From Rutstroemia sp. NJR-2017a BVV2 (Eukaryota > Ascomycota > Leotiomycetes > Helotiales > Rutstroemiaceae): a stretch of DNA of 64,000 nucleotides. Below the pieces are notes generated by a model, which saw only the letters and a program-made list of their open reading frames with translations, did not search any database and was not told the origin of the DNA. Shown here one piece after another: positions 23,285 through 33,996 of the stretch (within the stretch, counting starts at the first letter, position 1; each line of letters begins with the position of its first letter). The position numbers and the translations under genes were made by a program. The DNA lies in NCBI GenBank assembly GCA_002946415.1, contig NJPS01000070.1, positions 310,001 through 374,000 on the forward strand, written 5' to 3'.

Positions 23285-23619
23285 TGTGGTAGTAATCGTC
23301 TGCTGAGTACCAAATCTGGCTTTTTGTCTCTCAATTTCCTGAAATCTTCCACTCGTGTTTTCGTGTTGGTTACATGACCCTTTCTCTTGCTGTTATTTTC
23401 CAAATTCTTTGTGTTCTTTCCCAAACTCAGATGAGTCGGAAGTTGCTGTGTTTATCCGGCTCGCCGAAAAGTTACCAAAAAGGTCGGCTCCCGAACCCCG
23501 CCAGCGTAAGATGCACCTACATGTTAGACATGAGAACGAATAAAATTATCACTGAAATATGATAAATAGTAAGTTGGTACTACTCTCATTGTACAGTACA
23601 AACACTATCATCATGCAAA
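23285..23619. promoter_or_regulatory. bidirectional promoter, MBL hydrolase / O-methyltransferase 2
   Basis: A 335-bp divergent interval with a perfect TCGGN3CCGA site at 23484-23494 and a related N4-spaced CCGG/CCGA pair near 23455. Both genes are probably driven from here. Confidence 0.55.
23484..23494. promoter_or_regulatory. candidate AflR-type binding site (TCGGCTCCCGA)
   Basis: Perfect TCGG-N3-CCGA inverted repeat in the shared promoter, 126 bp from the OMT start and 200 bp from the MBL start. Confidence 0.55.
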
Positions 23620-25081
23620 ATGTCTTCCATCAAAGAGCTCAGCGAAAGAATTGTCAACAACTCAGCCTTAGTCGACAGGTGGTTGGCAAGCAAGAATGCA
23701 AAGGCACCTTCTTTCGACCAAGATGCCGAAGAAGAGTTCCCCTCCACTGAGGGTGACCGTGAGATTGAATCAGCAAGACTGGCAATCTTGGAAGACACTA
23801 AAGCCCTTCATGACCTAGTCAATGGTCCAGGAGAGGTTCTTCGCCAGATCTGCTGGGGTGTAAGTTGATTGAACTTATGAAAGAAATCTGAATAGGCTTA
23901 CTAAGAATGCACATAGTCTATTGATAATGCTGTACAGCAATGCATCTATCACTTCAAATTCCTTCAGGCTATTCCACTGCAGGGTGGTACAACTTATCCC
24001 GAGCTTTCGAAGAAGGTGGGGTTGTCCTTACCCCAAGTGAAGGCCATTGTACGACAATCCGCCATCAACCGCGTTTTGCGTGAAGATGGCCCCGATCATG
24101 TAGTCCACACTGCATCTTCTGCACTGCTTCTGAAGAATCGCGCCATGATGGATTGGTACGGTCATTGCGTTGAGGAGATGTTCCCTGCTGGTGCGAAGAT
24201 TTCCGAGGCACTAGAGCAGTACCAGGGCAGTACATCTGCCGCTGACAGCGCATTCGGCCTTGCTTTTAACACGAAAGAGCCTATCTATACCTTCCTTGAG
24301 CGATATCCCGACCGACAGGCCCGCTTTTTCGGTGCCATGGAAGGTGTTGGAAAAGATCCTGGTCACAGCCTGGAACATGTTGTTAAAGGATATCCTTGGG
24401 CTGACCTTGGCAATGCCACCGTCGTTGATGTATGTTCCCCATTATTTCCCGTATTCTCGGTTTAGTATTCCGTGAACCATTTCGCATACTAATATCTACC
24501 CCGCACAGGTCGGCGGCTCATCCGGCTTCATGAGTGTTGCACTTGCAAAGGGCCACTCAAATCTCAAGAAACTCGTCGTACAAGACTACAAACACACCGT
24601 CGAGCAAGGCGCAGCGCAGTTACCGGCCGAACTATCCTCGCGCGTCGAATTCGTGCCCCACAATTTCTTTGAACCCCAGCCAACGGTCGGTGCGGATGTG
24701 TATATCCTACGACACATTTGCCATAACTGGTCCACCGAGAATTGCGCCAAGATCATCCAGCAGATAGTTCCTGTGCTGAAACCAAACAGTAAAATCTTGC
24801 TAGTCGAAGTCGTTGTCATGCCTTCTGGGATGGAAGAATCCAGCGTGGCTGAACGATATATGAGGTATGAATCCGAGTCTGCGTTAAGTCCAGTAAAACA
24901 GCTGCTAATTTCATCTCTTAGAAATGTCGATGTTACTATGCTTCAGATGCTTAACACCCAGGAAAGAAGTGAAGCTGAATGGCGTGATGTCGTCAGCGCG
25001 GCCAGTCCTAAACTTGAGCTGACGCGTATCTTCAAGCCTAAAGGAAGCTGGGATTCAATCATTGAGATTTCGTTGAAGTAG
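23620..25081 (+). CDS. SAM-dependent O-methyltransferase 2
   Basis: Four exons, 23620-23859, 23917-24429, 24509-24864 and 24922-25081, encode 422 aa. The last intron is 57 nt, a multiple of three without a stop, so retention would add 19 residues. I treat it as an intron because it has GTATGA, a GCTAAT branch and CTTAG. The N-terminal part is the helical dimerisation domain. The SAM loop VVDVGGSSGFMS (about 249-260) is split by intron 2. The acceptor region has LRHICHNWS, with a His at the usual catalytic-base position, and a late LLVEVVVMP strand. It is the fungal caffeate/sterigmatocystin-type OMT family, distinct from OMT 1 in sequence and length. It probably methylates a second hydroxyl of the product. 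Confidence 0.92.
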
Positions 25082-26039
25082 TACTGCAGCTCTGCTTACT
25101 GGCAAGATTGTGCTGCATTGTCCACGTATATTCATTCATTGAAATTATCTATCTGTAACTTTCCCTCAACAGAAATTTGATGTTTACGTGCACGTGTATT
25201 CAATTCGTAGGTTTGCTGTGAAAGTTTAGCTTTTCACGTTTGTAGAGGTCGTACTTCCGTAGTACTTCGTAGCAGGCCGAATAAATCCAAACACTGGGTC
25301 TTAGAAAATTCTAGCACATTGCTTTATATAGTAATATCTCAAGCAGATGAGTAGCTTTTATACTATAAATTAATCCTGTTTTCTTATATCTTATACCAAA
25401 ACAGTATTAACTGCTGTAAGTGTTACAAGACCCAGTGTTTGGATTTATTTGGCCTGTAACTAAAGTAGATGCCTGATCACTTCTAGGGTTAAGCTTAAAT
25501 AGACTTGGTGTTAGGAAGTGGTGGAGGCACATATATGTTGTACTAAGCAATATTTGGATATAAGTACCCCTTTGCTAGCTTGACACTTAGGATGCTTACG
25601 GAGATCTTCATTGCGTGTCATTTGGGGGTCATTCGGGTAGTACGGGACGACCCCAAGTCAAAATATGTTCATAATTGAAATCTTAGATATATAACAAAGT
25701 CCTTTCTCCATCATGGTCCATCTCCATCAAGTATCATACATAGTATCTAGCCGTCTTGGAGCGCCTAATAGCGTAAACCATCTATATCCCAGTGAGTCTT
25801 AACTCGTTCCTTAGACCCCAGACTCCTTCCCATATGAGGTGACAAATGAAAATCATGGCGAGAATGCTCTACCTAAATGTGCCGCTGTTGAACGTGTAGA
25901 GCATGTGGTGTTTATGCTTCGGTATAACTGCCGTTCGTAAAGTATGTGATTGAAATGGTTCGAGTCTAAGAAGAATCCCTCGAGAGAAAATAAAGGTAAG
26001 TTCTGCACCTCTGAATATTTCAAGACTTTATAACTTGCT
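25082..26039. other. intergenic with a MITE-like element
   Basis: Convergent 3' ends of OMT 2 and the regulator. It holds the inverted-repeat element at 25273-25456 and otherwise nothing recognisable. Confidence 0.45.
25273..25456. repeat. MITE-like element with 30-bp terminal inverted repeats
   Basis: The left end (25273-25302) begins CAGGCCGAATAAATCC and the right end (25427-25456) is its inverted copy, matching 29 of 30 bases. The 124-bp interior is AT-rich and non-coding. TA dinucleotides lie at or next to both outer edges, as expected for a Tc1/mariner-type non-autonomous element, though one extra base separates TA from the left end. Confidence 0.75.
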
Positions 26040-28684
26040 CTATGGCTGGAAATCAAACTGCATATCATGAGACATTAAAGTCTCGGACATCAAATTTTGT
26101 AGACTTCTCATTTTCTCGAGAGCCTCCGGGTCTTCATGAGTTCGTGATCGCTTTCGTGCCGATGATTCAGCTAGGTCTGATCCAGTCGACTCGGACATAT
26201 CTAGCGAATTTGAGGACGTATATGGGGTGTTTGGTCCTCCTATTGAACCTGAAGGTAACGACCAGTTATCCCATATGAACGAGGCACTGGTGACAGGTGG
26301 GGAGAAGGGAAAATTTGATAGACTTTCGTTTGGTGAATTTAACGCATTGAAGAAATCGATGGCCTGTGCCGGGGGCATATGAGATGAAGAGCTCATTTGG
26401 GCTATAGGGGCAGCGAGAAGTTGAGGAGGCGTGGGCATAGGATGCTGTTGTAGAGGATTTTGAATAAGATCCATTATCATAAGTATTTGCTCGAAAACCC
26501 ATGCCAGTTTGCGATGGTAGCTGTTCGACTGCATGCGCTCTGTGCTGTTGCTGTAACAAGTAGATACTTTTCTTAAGAGGTTGAGAGCGTCATTCCCAGA
26601 TCTTGCGCTGTCATCTTTCTGCTGAACAATCTCAGACAGCAAGATGAAAAATGCGGGAATGGAAAATGCATCTAGTACACTGGCAAAAGGTACAGGGAAT
26701 GCGTTTGCGTGAGGTATAGGATCTTCGATGACCTTTGAAGGTGAGGCTGTGTTTTCTATCATGGACTTGAAATCTGCCCAGACTTGCAGGTCTTGGGAAC
26801 CTTGGGCTATCAGTAGCAATAGGCAGCTCATCTTTGCATCCGAACGAACTTGATCGGCATGTCGTTGTTCATTGCTGTGCTTGAAGGCTAAAATGCGAGT
26901 TGTAAGGAACTCTAACGTTGCGATGGCACGACTGGCGCAACCATTATATGCATCAGGAGCCTGGAAAACCGCAAATTTACGCACATATTGATCCATTTGC
27001 TGCTCAATGAGCTGCAGGGTCTTCTTAGCTTTAGATTTTGGCGCGGCGAGTCCAGCCCCAGTGGGTCGGCGAGGTTTCGAGATAGCATGAGCGAAGCGGT
27101 AAACTTCCTCTTGAATCATGGCCAGTTGACATTGATTGAGATAAGGTGCCTGAAGCTCGATACCTGCATTAAGCTGGCAAATAATCTCACAATCGTAACT
27201 CGGAAGCCATGAGACTGATCCGCGTGTCATGCAGAGGCTTTTATCTCGGGAGTAAAGCGAACGTAAAACCTTGGCTTGTTCCAAAGTCTCATTTGTGCTG
27301 TCCTGAGGAGGAAACAGCTGAGCGTGATGTAGACCCATGCTTCGTGCGAGCATACAAGCGTAAGTGAAGATAAACTCCGCCCATCCAGGTGGGTCAAATT
27401 GTTGCGCTGCGACACTCTACGGAGGTAGAGACATGGTCAGCAAGGGCTTCCACATTAATAAACCCAAAATGGCCAGGCCGTACATACAAGTAGAATTAAA
27501 GTTTGAACATTGATGAGCCTCGGTGTCGTCAATAGGCGTGAGTTGACCAATGCGGCTCGACTCGGGAGAAATGAGCGAGCGAAATCGCCAAAAAGCGCGT
27601 TCGTTCTTTGAGCCGATATCTCCATTCCCAAAACAAGTAGGGTAATAACCTTAAAACAGATAGCCCATACATCATCGCCAGGCCCCATCGGTCGTGAATA
27701 CACACGCTCTAGATTAGCCAGAAGATCACTTTGGACGAATATATCAGTCGTGCAGTCGAGGTGTTGGAAGAAGTGGTCAACAGCTGCGATAGCTTGTTGC
27801 TTGGGTAAGAGTGTGATCTGAGAGTGGTCGCCAAACGGGGGAAAGGGCTCCACCGCACCTGCGGTATCACATAAGGCCTGGAGAGCATTTTGGAGTGGTA
27901 AATACGACTCAGATGCGGTACTTGAAGCTAATGCATGAGACCGGAATTTATTGCAAAGGTCTAAAAGTGAGCATGGTTCGTCGGAATAATCAGCCCGACC
28001 GTTTTGTTCCTGGTTCGTGTCCATGGGAATAGTATGATCTGAGAGCGAAGGAGAGGCCACTGGGCTATCATCATTATCTTCAAGCCTAGGTTTTTCGCCG
28101 TTCGTTGATCCATCGCGTGATGAGTCACTTCTGAATGATTCTTCTCGATCTATATTTCGAGCAATGCTGACAGTGAGACGATCAAGGTGAGCTTCTATGG
28201 TGGCAAGACGATCCTGAACACCACTAACACTCTCGAAACTGAGCTCGGGTCAGCGTTGATTCCTTACAACAACAGCCACAGAACTGACAGTGATTTGAGA
28301 TGGTTGATTCTCTTCGTAGGATTCTGATAGACACATGTTACAGTGTCATCCCGCTCGCAATTGCTGCATTTTGGACGTTCTCTCCCACATTTTATTTTCC
28401 GTTCGCGGCAGCGCGTGCATGCCTACAACACGATAAGGATTAACAATTGATTTCTTGAGACGATACGGAAGTGCATGAAAGCTATGAGGCACGTGTCCCA
28501 GCGGAGGGGAAGTAAGAGTTGCTGAATGTATAAGGCTCCCATGGGCACGAGCTACTTAAGGATTGTTCACGGACCTGGTCGGATGTTGAGTATTCGTTCT
28601 TGTCCTATATTTAGTCAGCTCTGGCGTAGTAAATAAGACAGCGGTGCGGAGGTCTCTACGTACTTGCTTGTCATAGTTGGGCAT
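26040..28684 (-). CDS. Zn2Cys6 fungal transcription factor, probable cluster regulator
   Basis: Five exons: 28684-28664, 28604-28575, 28422-28289, 28238-27488 and 27416-26040. They give 770 aa in phase. Exon 3 encodes the binuclear zinc cluster ACTRCRERKIKC, then CSNC and a last Cys in TCVYQ, spacing C-x2-C-x6-C-x6-C-x2-C-x8-C at residues 19-46. A short basic linker and a predicted helix (FESVSGVQDRLATIEAHL) follow. The rest resembles the fungal transcription factor middle-homology region. The C-terminus is rich in Ser, Pro and Asn and carries a basic RKRSR patch. The first two small exons are the least certain part. Its position at the cluster edge and the TCGN5CGR sites in the cluster promoters suggest pathway-specific control. 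Confidence 0.85.
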
Positions 28685-29514
28685 CCCGACCTCTACAGAG
28701 ATGATGAAGTTGATATTGTTGATATATGATATACTGGTACGGAGAGTTCGAGTAGAAAACACGGCTGAAGAATATTCTTGTGTTTGTGATAAGGCGCGGC
28801 TCTTAAAATTTAAAGTAGCAGTGACAAGACTAATCACTTGGCTATCTAATTCACAAGCATCTGAAGCTTCATGAACCGAAATACAACACTATATATACAT
28901 ACCAGCGGAGTTGCTGGCTTACATTTGGAACGATCCCACCCGATTTCAGTGATGTAAAGTAAGCAGCCACACGGCCCCGCTTGATCGTAACATGCCTCGC
29001 ATGCCAACCGAAACTGTACTTTATATCAGCAAAATTCCAAACTATATTAGATATTTAAAAGCTGTCATATAGATGGTATTCGTAAACAAACCATAGAGAA
29101 ATGTTCTAGTAATTCAATTGCCAGAGCTGAAAAGTTATAAAAAGTAGCTTTTTGTACTTCTCGCTGTAATTTGGTAAGGTTTCTGTTTGCTGTGCTGCTA
29201 CAACCACGGGGCCGCGTGGCAAACTATGGCAAGTAGCTGCCGATATAATCCACCCGTTGCCCAATATATGTAATCCTATCTTACTGTGTCTTTCTTGAAT
29301 GCCTGTATAGTGTACAGTTACAATGGAGTTTGATTTATAATCACTCATTGGGCTCCACCGTTGCACTGAATTACGAGTGATGGAAAGCTTGGTATATGAT
29401 GGTGCTGCAACCCTATCGTGGGGTTTTGACAAATACTTCACCAAGTCAACCGGATTCCCACGAAAGATACGCATAAAGATCGAGGGGGGGGATAAAAAAC
29501 CTTATTGCAAAGTT

Positions 29515-29660
29515 ACTTGGTCTCGAGGATAAATACTTGTAGTCCCTGTTGCTCCACGATCTAAATTCTAGCCAATCAAGTAGAAGAGCTTGTTTTCGCG
29601 AGCTGAATGGGTAAATAATTAGTATAAGAACACTACAAGTATTTATCCTTGGGACCAAGT
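29515..29660. repeat. MITE-like inverted repeat, 29-bp arms
   Basis: Arms 29515-29543 and 29632-29660 match at 27 of 29 positions when inverted; the shared core is GGATAAATACTTGTAGT. The interior is 88 bp and non-coding. It could form a hairpin. Confidence 0.65.
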
Positions 29661-29669
29661 ACTTACTCG

Positions 29670-29808
29670 CCGGGGAAACAAAGGTTAAATCTATTCTGGT
29701 AGATTCTATCAACAAGGGCGCTTTTACCGAATCAGATTCTGAAAATCCTACAATTCTGTGGATATTAACAATAAACTGGGGTATATATATTAACCTTTGT
29801 TAACCCGG
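29670..29808. repeat. inverted repeat, 19-bp arms
   Basis: Arms 29670-29688 and 29790-29808 match at 17 of 19 positions when inverted, with shared core AACAAAGGTTAA. It starts 10 bp after the previous element, so the two may be nested or tandem insertions. Confidence 0.5.
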
Positions 29809-30194
29809 CTACGAAGTATGTAAATATCAACTCCGGACTCCATCTGGACTCCTTATACTGCAATTCGTCTCATTCTCCTCCTTCTAAACTCTAGTGAAAG
29901 CGTAATTTGCGCACTAAAAAGGGGAGTTTGGAACCAAAACGAGCAAGTATCTGAACTATATTTGAACTACTCTGCCAGTTAGGCGAGCGACAGCAACCAC
30001 GCCGTGTTGCACGTGCACGGGGCTCCGGGCTCCGGGGACCAACACTTGGAGTTCAAAACTCAATCTTTCCGTTGTCCAAGAAGCTTAACGTTTCGGTTTT
30101 CATAAATTTTATGCATAAGGTTACTAGTTTAATTCATGCCTGCTTCCATAAGGTTACGGCACATAATCAACGGCAGTGGTACAAATTCTAACGT

Positions 30195-31983
30195 GATTGG
30201 CCTCGATACGGGATTGCCGCATGCCAGACCTAGATAGTCTGATAGTGGGGGCCCGCCAGTGGATACTGTGCTGTGTATACTGCGTTAGAGATGTTCGCAT
30301 AGCAATGCCTGCTGCTATCGCGCTGACAGAGACTCAGAGTAGATGCTATAAGCATGGACCAAGTAGCTCGATGCTAGGATTGTCGCCGCAGTGGCCCATG
30401 CCAAGCATACCCACTGCGATTATTGGTACGATGCACTGTACAAGCAATATTAGCATTTTTGGGCAACCATCGAGGCCGTCGAATGTGCAATGCCAATGTA
30501 AACGATTAAATCCTTACGTGAATGTGGTTCCCGACGGCCTCCGGAAGTCACTGGTGGTAATCTTTGCTCCGGCTGATACTGATCCGCGGCAGATTTGCGG
30601 CCAACCCAGAGGTCTAATGTGAAGTGAAGTGGCATAACATTATACCGAACAAGAACCCAATACTGTACCTGTTGGTACCTGTAGGATAATCAGTGACATT
30701 GGATCAATGCGGAGTCTGGACAATTGGCCGGAAATACAGTACTAAACCCGAGGAAAACTAAAGAGGCCCGTTCCGAGATGACATATACGCCTTCAAATAC
30801 TACTGTGATTGTAGACATGATCAGATACATGTAGCCTTACAAGATGGCAACGTGTATGAAAAACAGAATTAATGCAGGTGAGAAGACAAGCTTTTGCAAT
30901 GGCCGAGTGAAAGCATCCTTCAACATCTTCCCCGCATGTTCTGGCTCATACTTGGCATGCACATTACCATCACCTGTCTGTTTCCGAATTTCTTTTCCCT
31001 TGTCGTGTAGAACGCGAATGTTGTAAGTCTCCCGCAAGAATACGAGGAATAGAATCCATGGAACCCACAAAGAATTGCGGCAAGCTCGAAAGTCTAGTGC
31101 CATCCTGCTAATTGTCCACGTAACTGCCGACAATGAGCCCTATCACTGACCCTATCACTGGCCATATCGATGGACCGTGACCTAGTACTGCCATGCCACG
31201 TCCTCGTTGCTCCATCAGATATATACACCGCCGACGGTGCTAGGGTTGAGAACGACAGAAACGAAAGCAGTAGTTGGTGCTAAGCGCGCTCGCTATTGAC
31301 AACAATACGAAAGTATATTTCCGTTGCGGTAAATACAGAATAGGCCGTAAACTTCCGAGAGCGGAGCAATAATGAAGGGTCCAACAACCTAAATGGGCAT
31401 CATCAGCCCACGCATTTTGATTCGAAAGTTATGATTTGGGGTCCACTGATAGAACTTCTCAATGAAGAATAAATACGGAATTTCGAGAGAGCGAAGGAGG
31501 CTGAGGGTGAAGCTACTTCTCCTAGCTCCTAGATCGACATAGGGAGTGTTCGATAAAGAGAACTATCTGGAGAAGGGTCGTCCAATATCTGCGGAGCAAC
31601 AGGTGCACGAATGATAGTGGACGGCACCTGGATGGCAGTCCCACCGCAGATATCAAAATAAAGATTCCCGACTTGCATAGTGGTATCCACCAGATAAGGG
31701 TAGTACCGTAGTGGTCACGGGGCTTAGGTATGTGCGAGGCAGCAGCATCGTATGTTGATGACAGCGACTAGGGTGATACGTACGTTCGGGAGATTCTTGG
31801 AGTCCTCATCGCCGAAGTCACTCAGACGTCCCACTGCTCCTTGCTTGGTCGGTTCATATCACCTCCCAGCTTAAGATTTGGGATAGCTTGGACATCGTTG
31901 ATTCCTCTCCCTGCATCGGGTTTGACTCCAACTTTCGAAAAGCCAACATTATCGTTGTTTGGCGGCAGTGTTTCTCCCTCCAT
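30195..31983 (-). pseudogene. decayed MFS drug/proton antiporter-type transporter
   Basis: Pieces of one MFS transporter can be followed in order on the minus strand but in changing frames. First comes an N-terminal leader from the ATG at 31983 with the acidic EDSKNLPN segment. Next are VVGPFIIAPLSEVYG near 31400-31360 and EQRGRGMAVLG near 31215. The best-preserved block is RETYNIRVLHDKGKEIRKQTG in 31133-30837. A TITVVFEGVY segment follows, then PEQRLPP, VPIIAVGMLGMG, YLVHAYSIYSESL and GLACGNPVS near 30200. Several stops and frameshifts separate them, so no functional protein is expected. It lies next to the cluster regulator and may be the remains of the cluster's exporter. Confidence 0.85.
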
Positions 31984-32457
31984 TTTTGACGACAAAGTGA
32001 TGATTGTGACCGAGTGATTATACCGAAGTATACACCACACATTATACTTGTTCCGAGACTGGTAGCAGTATCTGCAAGGCACCACGATGCGCCACGGCAT
32101 ATCTTGTCTTATTTCCTCATCGAGGTTGGTTGTTCGGAAGTAACCCAGTAATTTTAGAGTGTGGCATCAATCATGTCCCAGGGATGTTCTCAGAGGTAGC
32201 ATGCATGTTAAGGTTATTTTGGTGACAGTCAGTGATGGCGAATGCATACAGTAGCATTCATCCCACTCTTTGCCCCAGCTGCATGGCTTGTCGTTGTGGA
32301 TGCTTCGATTGGCGGGCGGGAAATTGGCGGGGGAAACGAGCCAGAGTAACATTAGAGTAACATCACATCCTTGTCTGCCCGTGTTTTAGAAATGAATGTA
32401 ACATCAATCGTCCATTCATTTTTATCGAAATTATTCACGCGTTCATGAAGTCTGAAT
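31984..32457. other. intergenic, nothing recognised
   Basis: Between the transporter relic and the acetyltransferase 3' end. No gene or repeat seen. Confidence 0.4.
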
Positions 32458-33253
32458 CTATTCCGCCTTCTCCTTCTGGCCTCCTTGTTTTCGAACCATG
32501 ACATAGCCAGTAAGTGGCAACAGTTTGTTCCTCAACTTAGAATATTCCTCGCTGGGAGCCGATATCTCAGCATCCAAGTAAATCTTATCTATGACAGCAA
32601 ACTCATGAGCCTCATATAGCCCACGCCCGTCTTCGGTCGATTCAACGAATGTGTCGAGGTCTTGCACGTCCGCTTTTTGGAGGCCCCACTTCATCATCAT
32701 GCTTGCAACCCCTCGATGGCGGTATTCTGGATGAACGAAGCAATAGCTAATGACTAATTGCGACAACATATTAGCATATCAATTTCCAAATCTTTTATAT
32801 CACAGGAAACCCACGGAAGTGCGGCTTGCTCATACGTCTCGGTCTGTCTTTAAAGAAATTGACCAGAGCTATGTCTGAGAGTGTCTTCATGTCTCCTGTG
32901 TGCATCAATCAGCGCTGATACTAGTGAAGCATCTTTCGTTTCTTACCTTCGGGCCACCAATATGCCGGCAATTTGGGTGCTCCTTGCTCGTATGGATTTT
33001 TCTCATGAATATTCCACTGCATTGCGCCGAGCACTTTTCCACTCGTGTCACTGACATAAATCCAACGGCTTGTGGGATCTGAGCGGTGCCAAAGTGCGTA
33101 GCGACTCGCGCACTCATCAACAGATTGTTCCATAGAAGGTCCTTTCAAGATTTCCCACAAGCCATTGAAAGGGTTGCTGTAACCTGCATTTGCCACAGCC
33201 ATTATCGATTCAAACTCAGCATCGTTACTGACTTCATGAAGAGTGAAAGACAT
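32458..33253 (-). CDS. GNAT-family N-acetyltransferase
   Basis: Three exons, 33253-32947, 32895-32815 and 32753-32458, encode 227 aa. The acetyl-CoA binding motif A appears as VHPEYRHRGVASMMM, the Q/RxxGxG/A pyrophosphate loop preceded by the beta-4 strand. A YEAHEFAVIDKIYLD segment forms the usual C-terminal strand. The middle (WIYVSDTSGKVLGAMQWNIH) is the central GNAT sheet. Many fungal GNATs of this size act on small molecules, and the substrate cannot be told. An in-frame ATG 18 bp further upstream (33271) is an alternative start. The gene looks intact. Confidence 0.88.
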
Positions 33254-33996
33254 GGTCGAATAGAGATGCAATCAAGACGGCGCTGCAGTGCGAGCACTTC
33301 GATTATGTTGCCTTTTATGTTCATTTACCGAATTTTCATTGTCACAGTGGTGGTGTCATGATAACAAGAGGCCTAACTTCCCCGAACCTTGCTGCATGAT
33401 GCAGCATGAATGATTCTGCGCCGCACGTAGCTCTGCTCGATTTCGGAAATCGTCTCCGTTCAAATAGCTCAATTTAAAGCAGCGAAGGTTGTGAACAGGG
33501 GCAACAGAGTGCCCAATTCTTGACAATTAGTCTTGTACAGGCACGTACAGAGGCACAGCGGGTATATTTAGGCTTAGAGGACGTCAATTTGAAGGTGCTG
33601 GATACTTAACTTGATTGAACTGATGGGCTATCTACAGTAGGAAGGACTAGCTGTATTTATAGTCATTTCCAGGCCTCTTGCCTTAGGCCTCACAGGCTTC
33701 GAAAGCTGCCCCACCTACCCCACTACAGCGGTTCCAACAATTAGGACAGGAGGCGACAAGGTATCATTGAGATTCGCAAACAGTATCAGACCTTCTGCAT
33801 CGGTATTACCACATACACACTTACATCATATCTTCGGTTTTATGGTCTTGCAACAACTAATCTTGTTGGTAGCAAACATGCATGTTACCAAATACTCTCG
33901 TCATGACTCAGTATAAGATCACTTTCTCCATTACTACCAGCTGGTTAGTTTATCGAATCATTGAATGCATAGGAGCAACCTACAGAATTAAACACC
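33254..33996. other. divergent intergenic region
   Basis: Between the acetyltransferase (minus) and the UstYa-like gene (plus). No gene or clear repeat seen. Confidence 0.4.

Larger units (their letters stand above)
28685..30194. other. intergenic with two adjacent inverted-repeat elements
   Basis: AT-rich and gene-free as far as I can see. It holds the regulator's promoter and the inverted repeats at 29515-29660 and 29670-29808. I found no AflR-type site near the regulator's own start. Confidence 0.45.
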
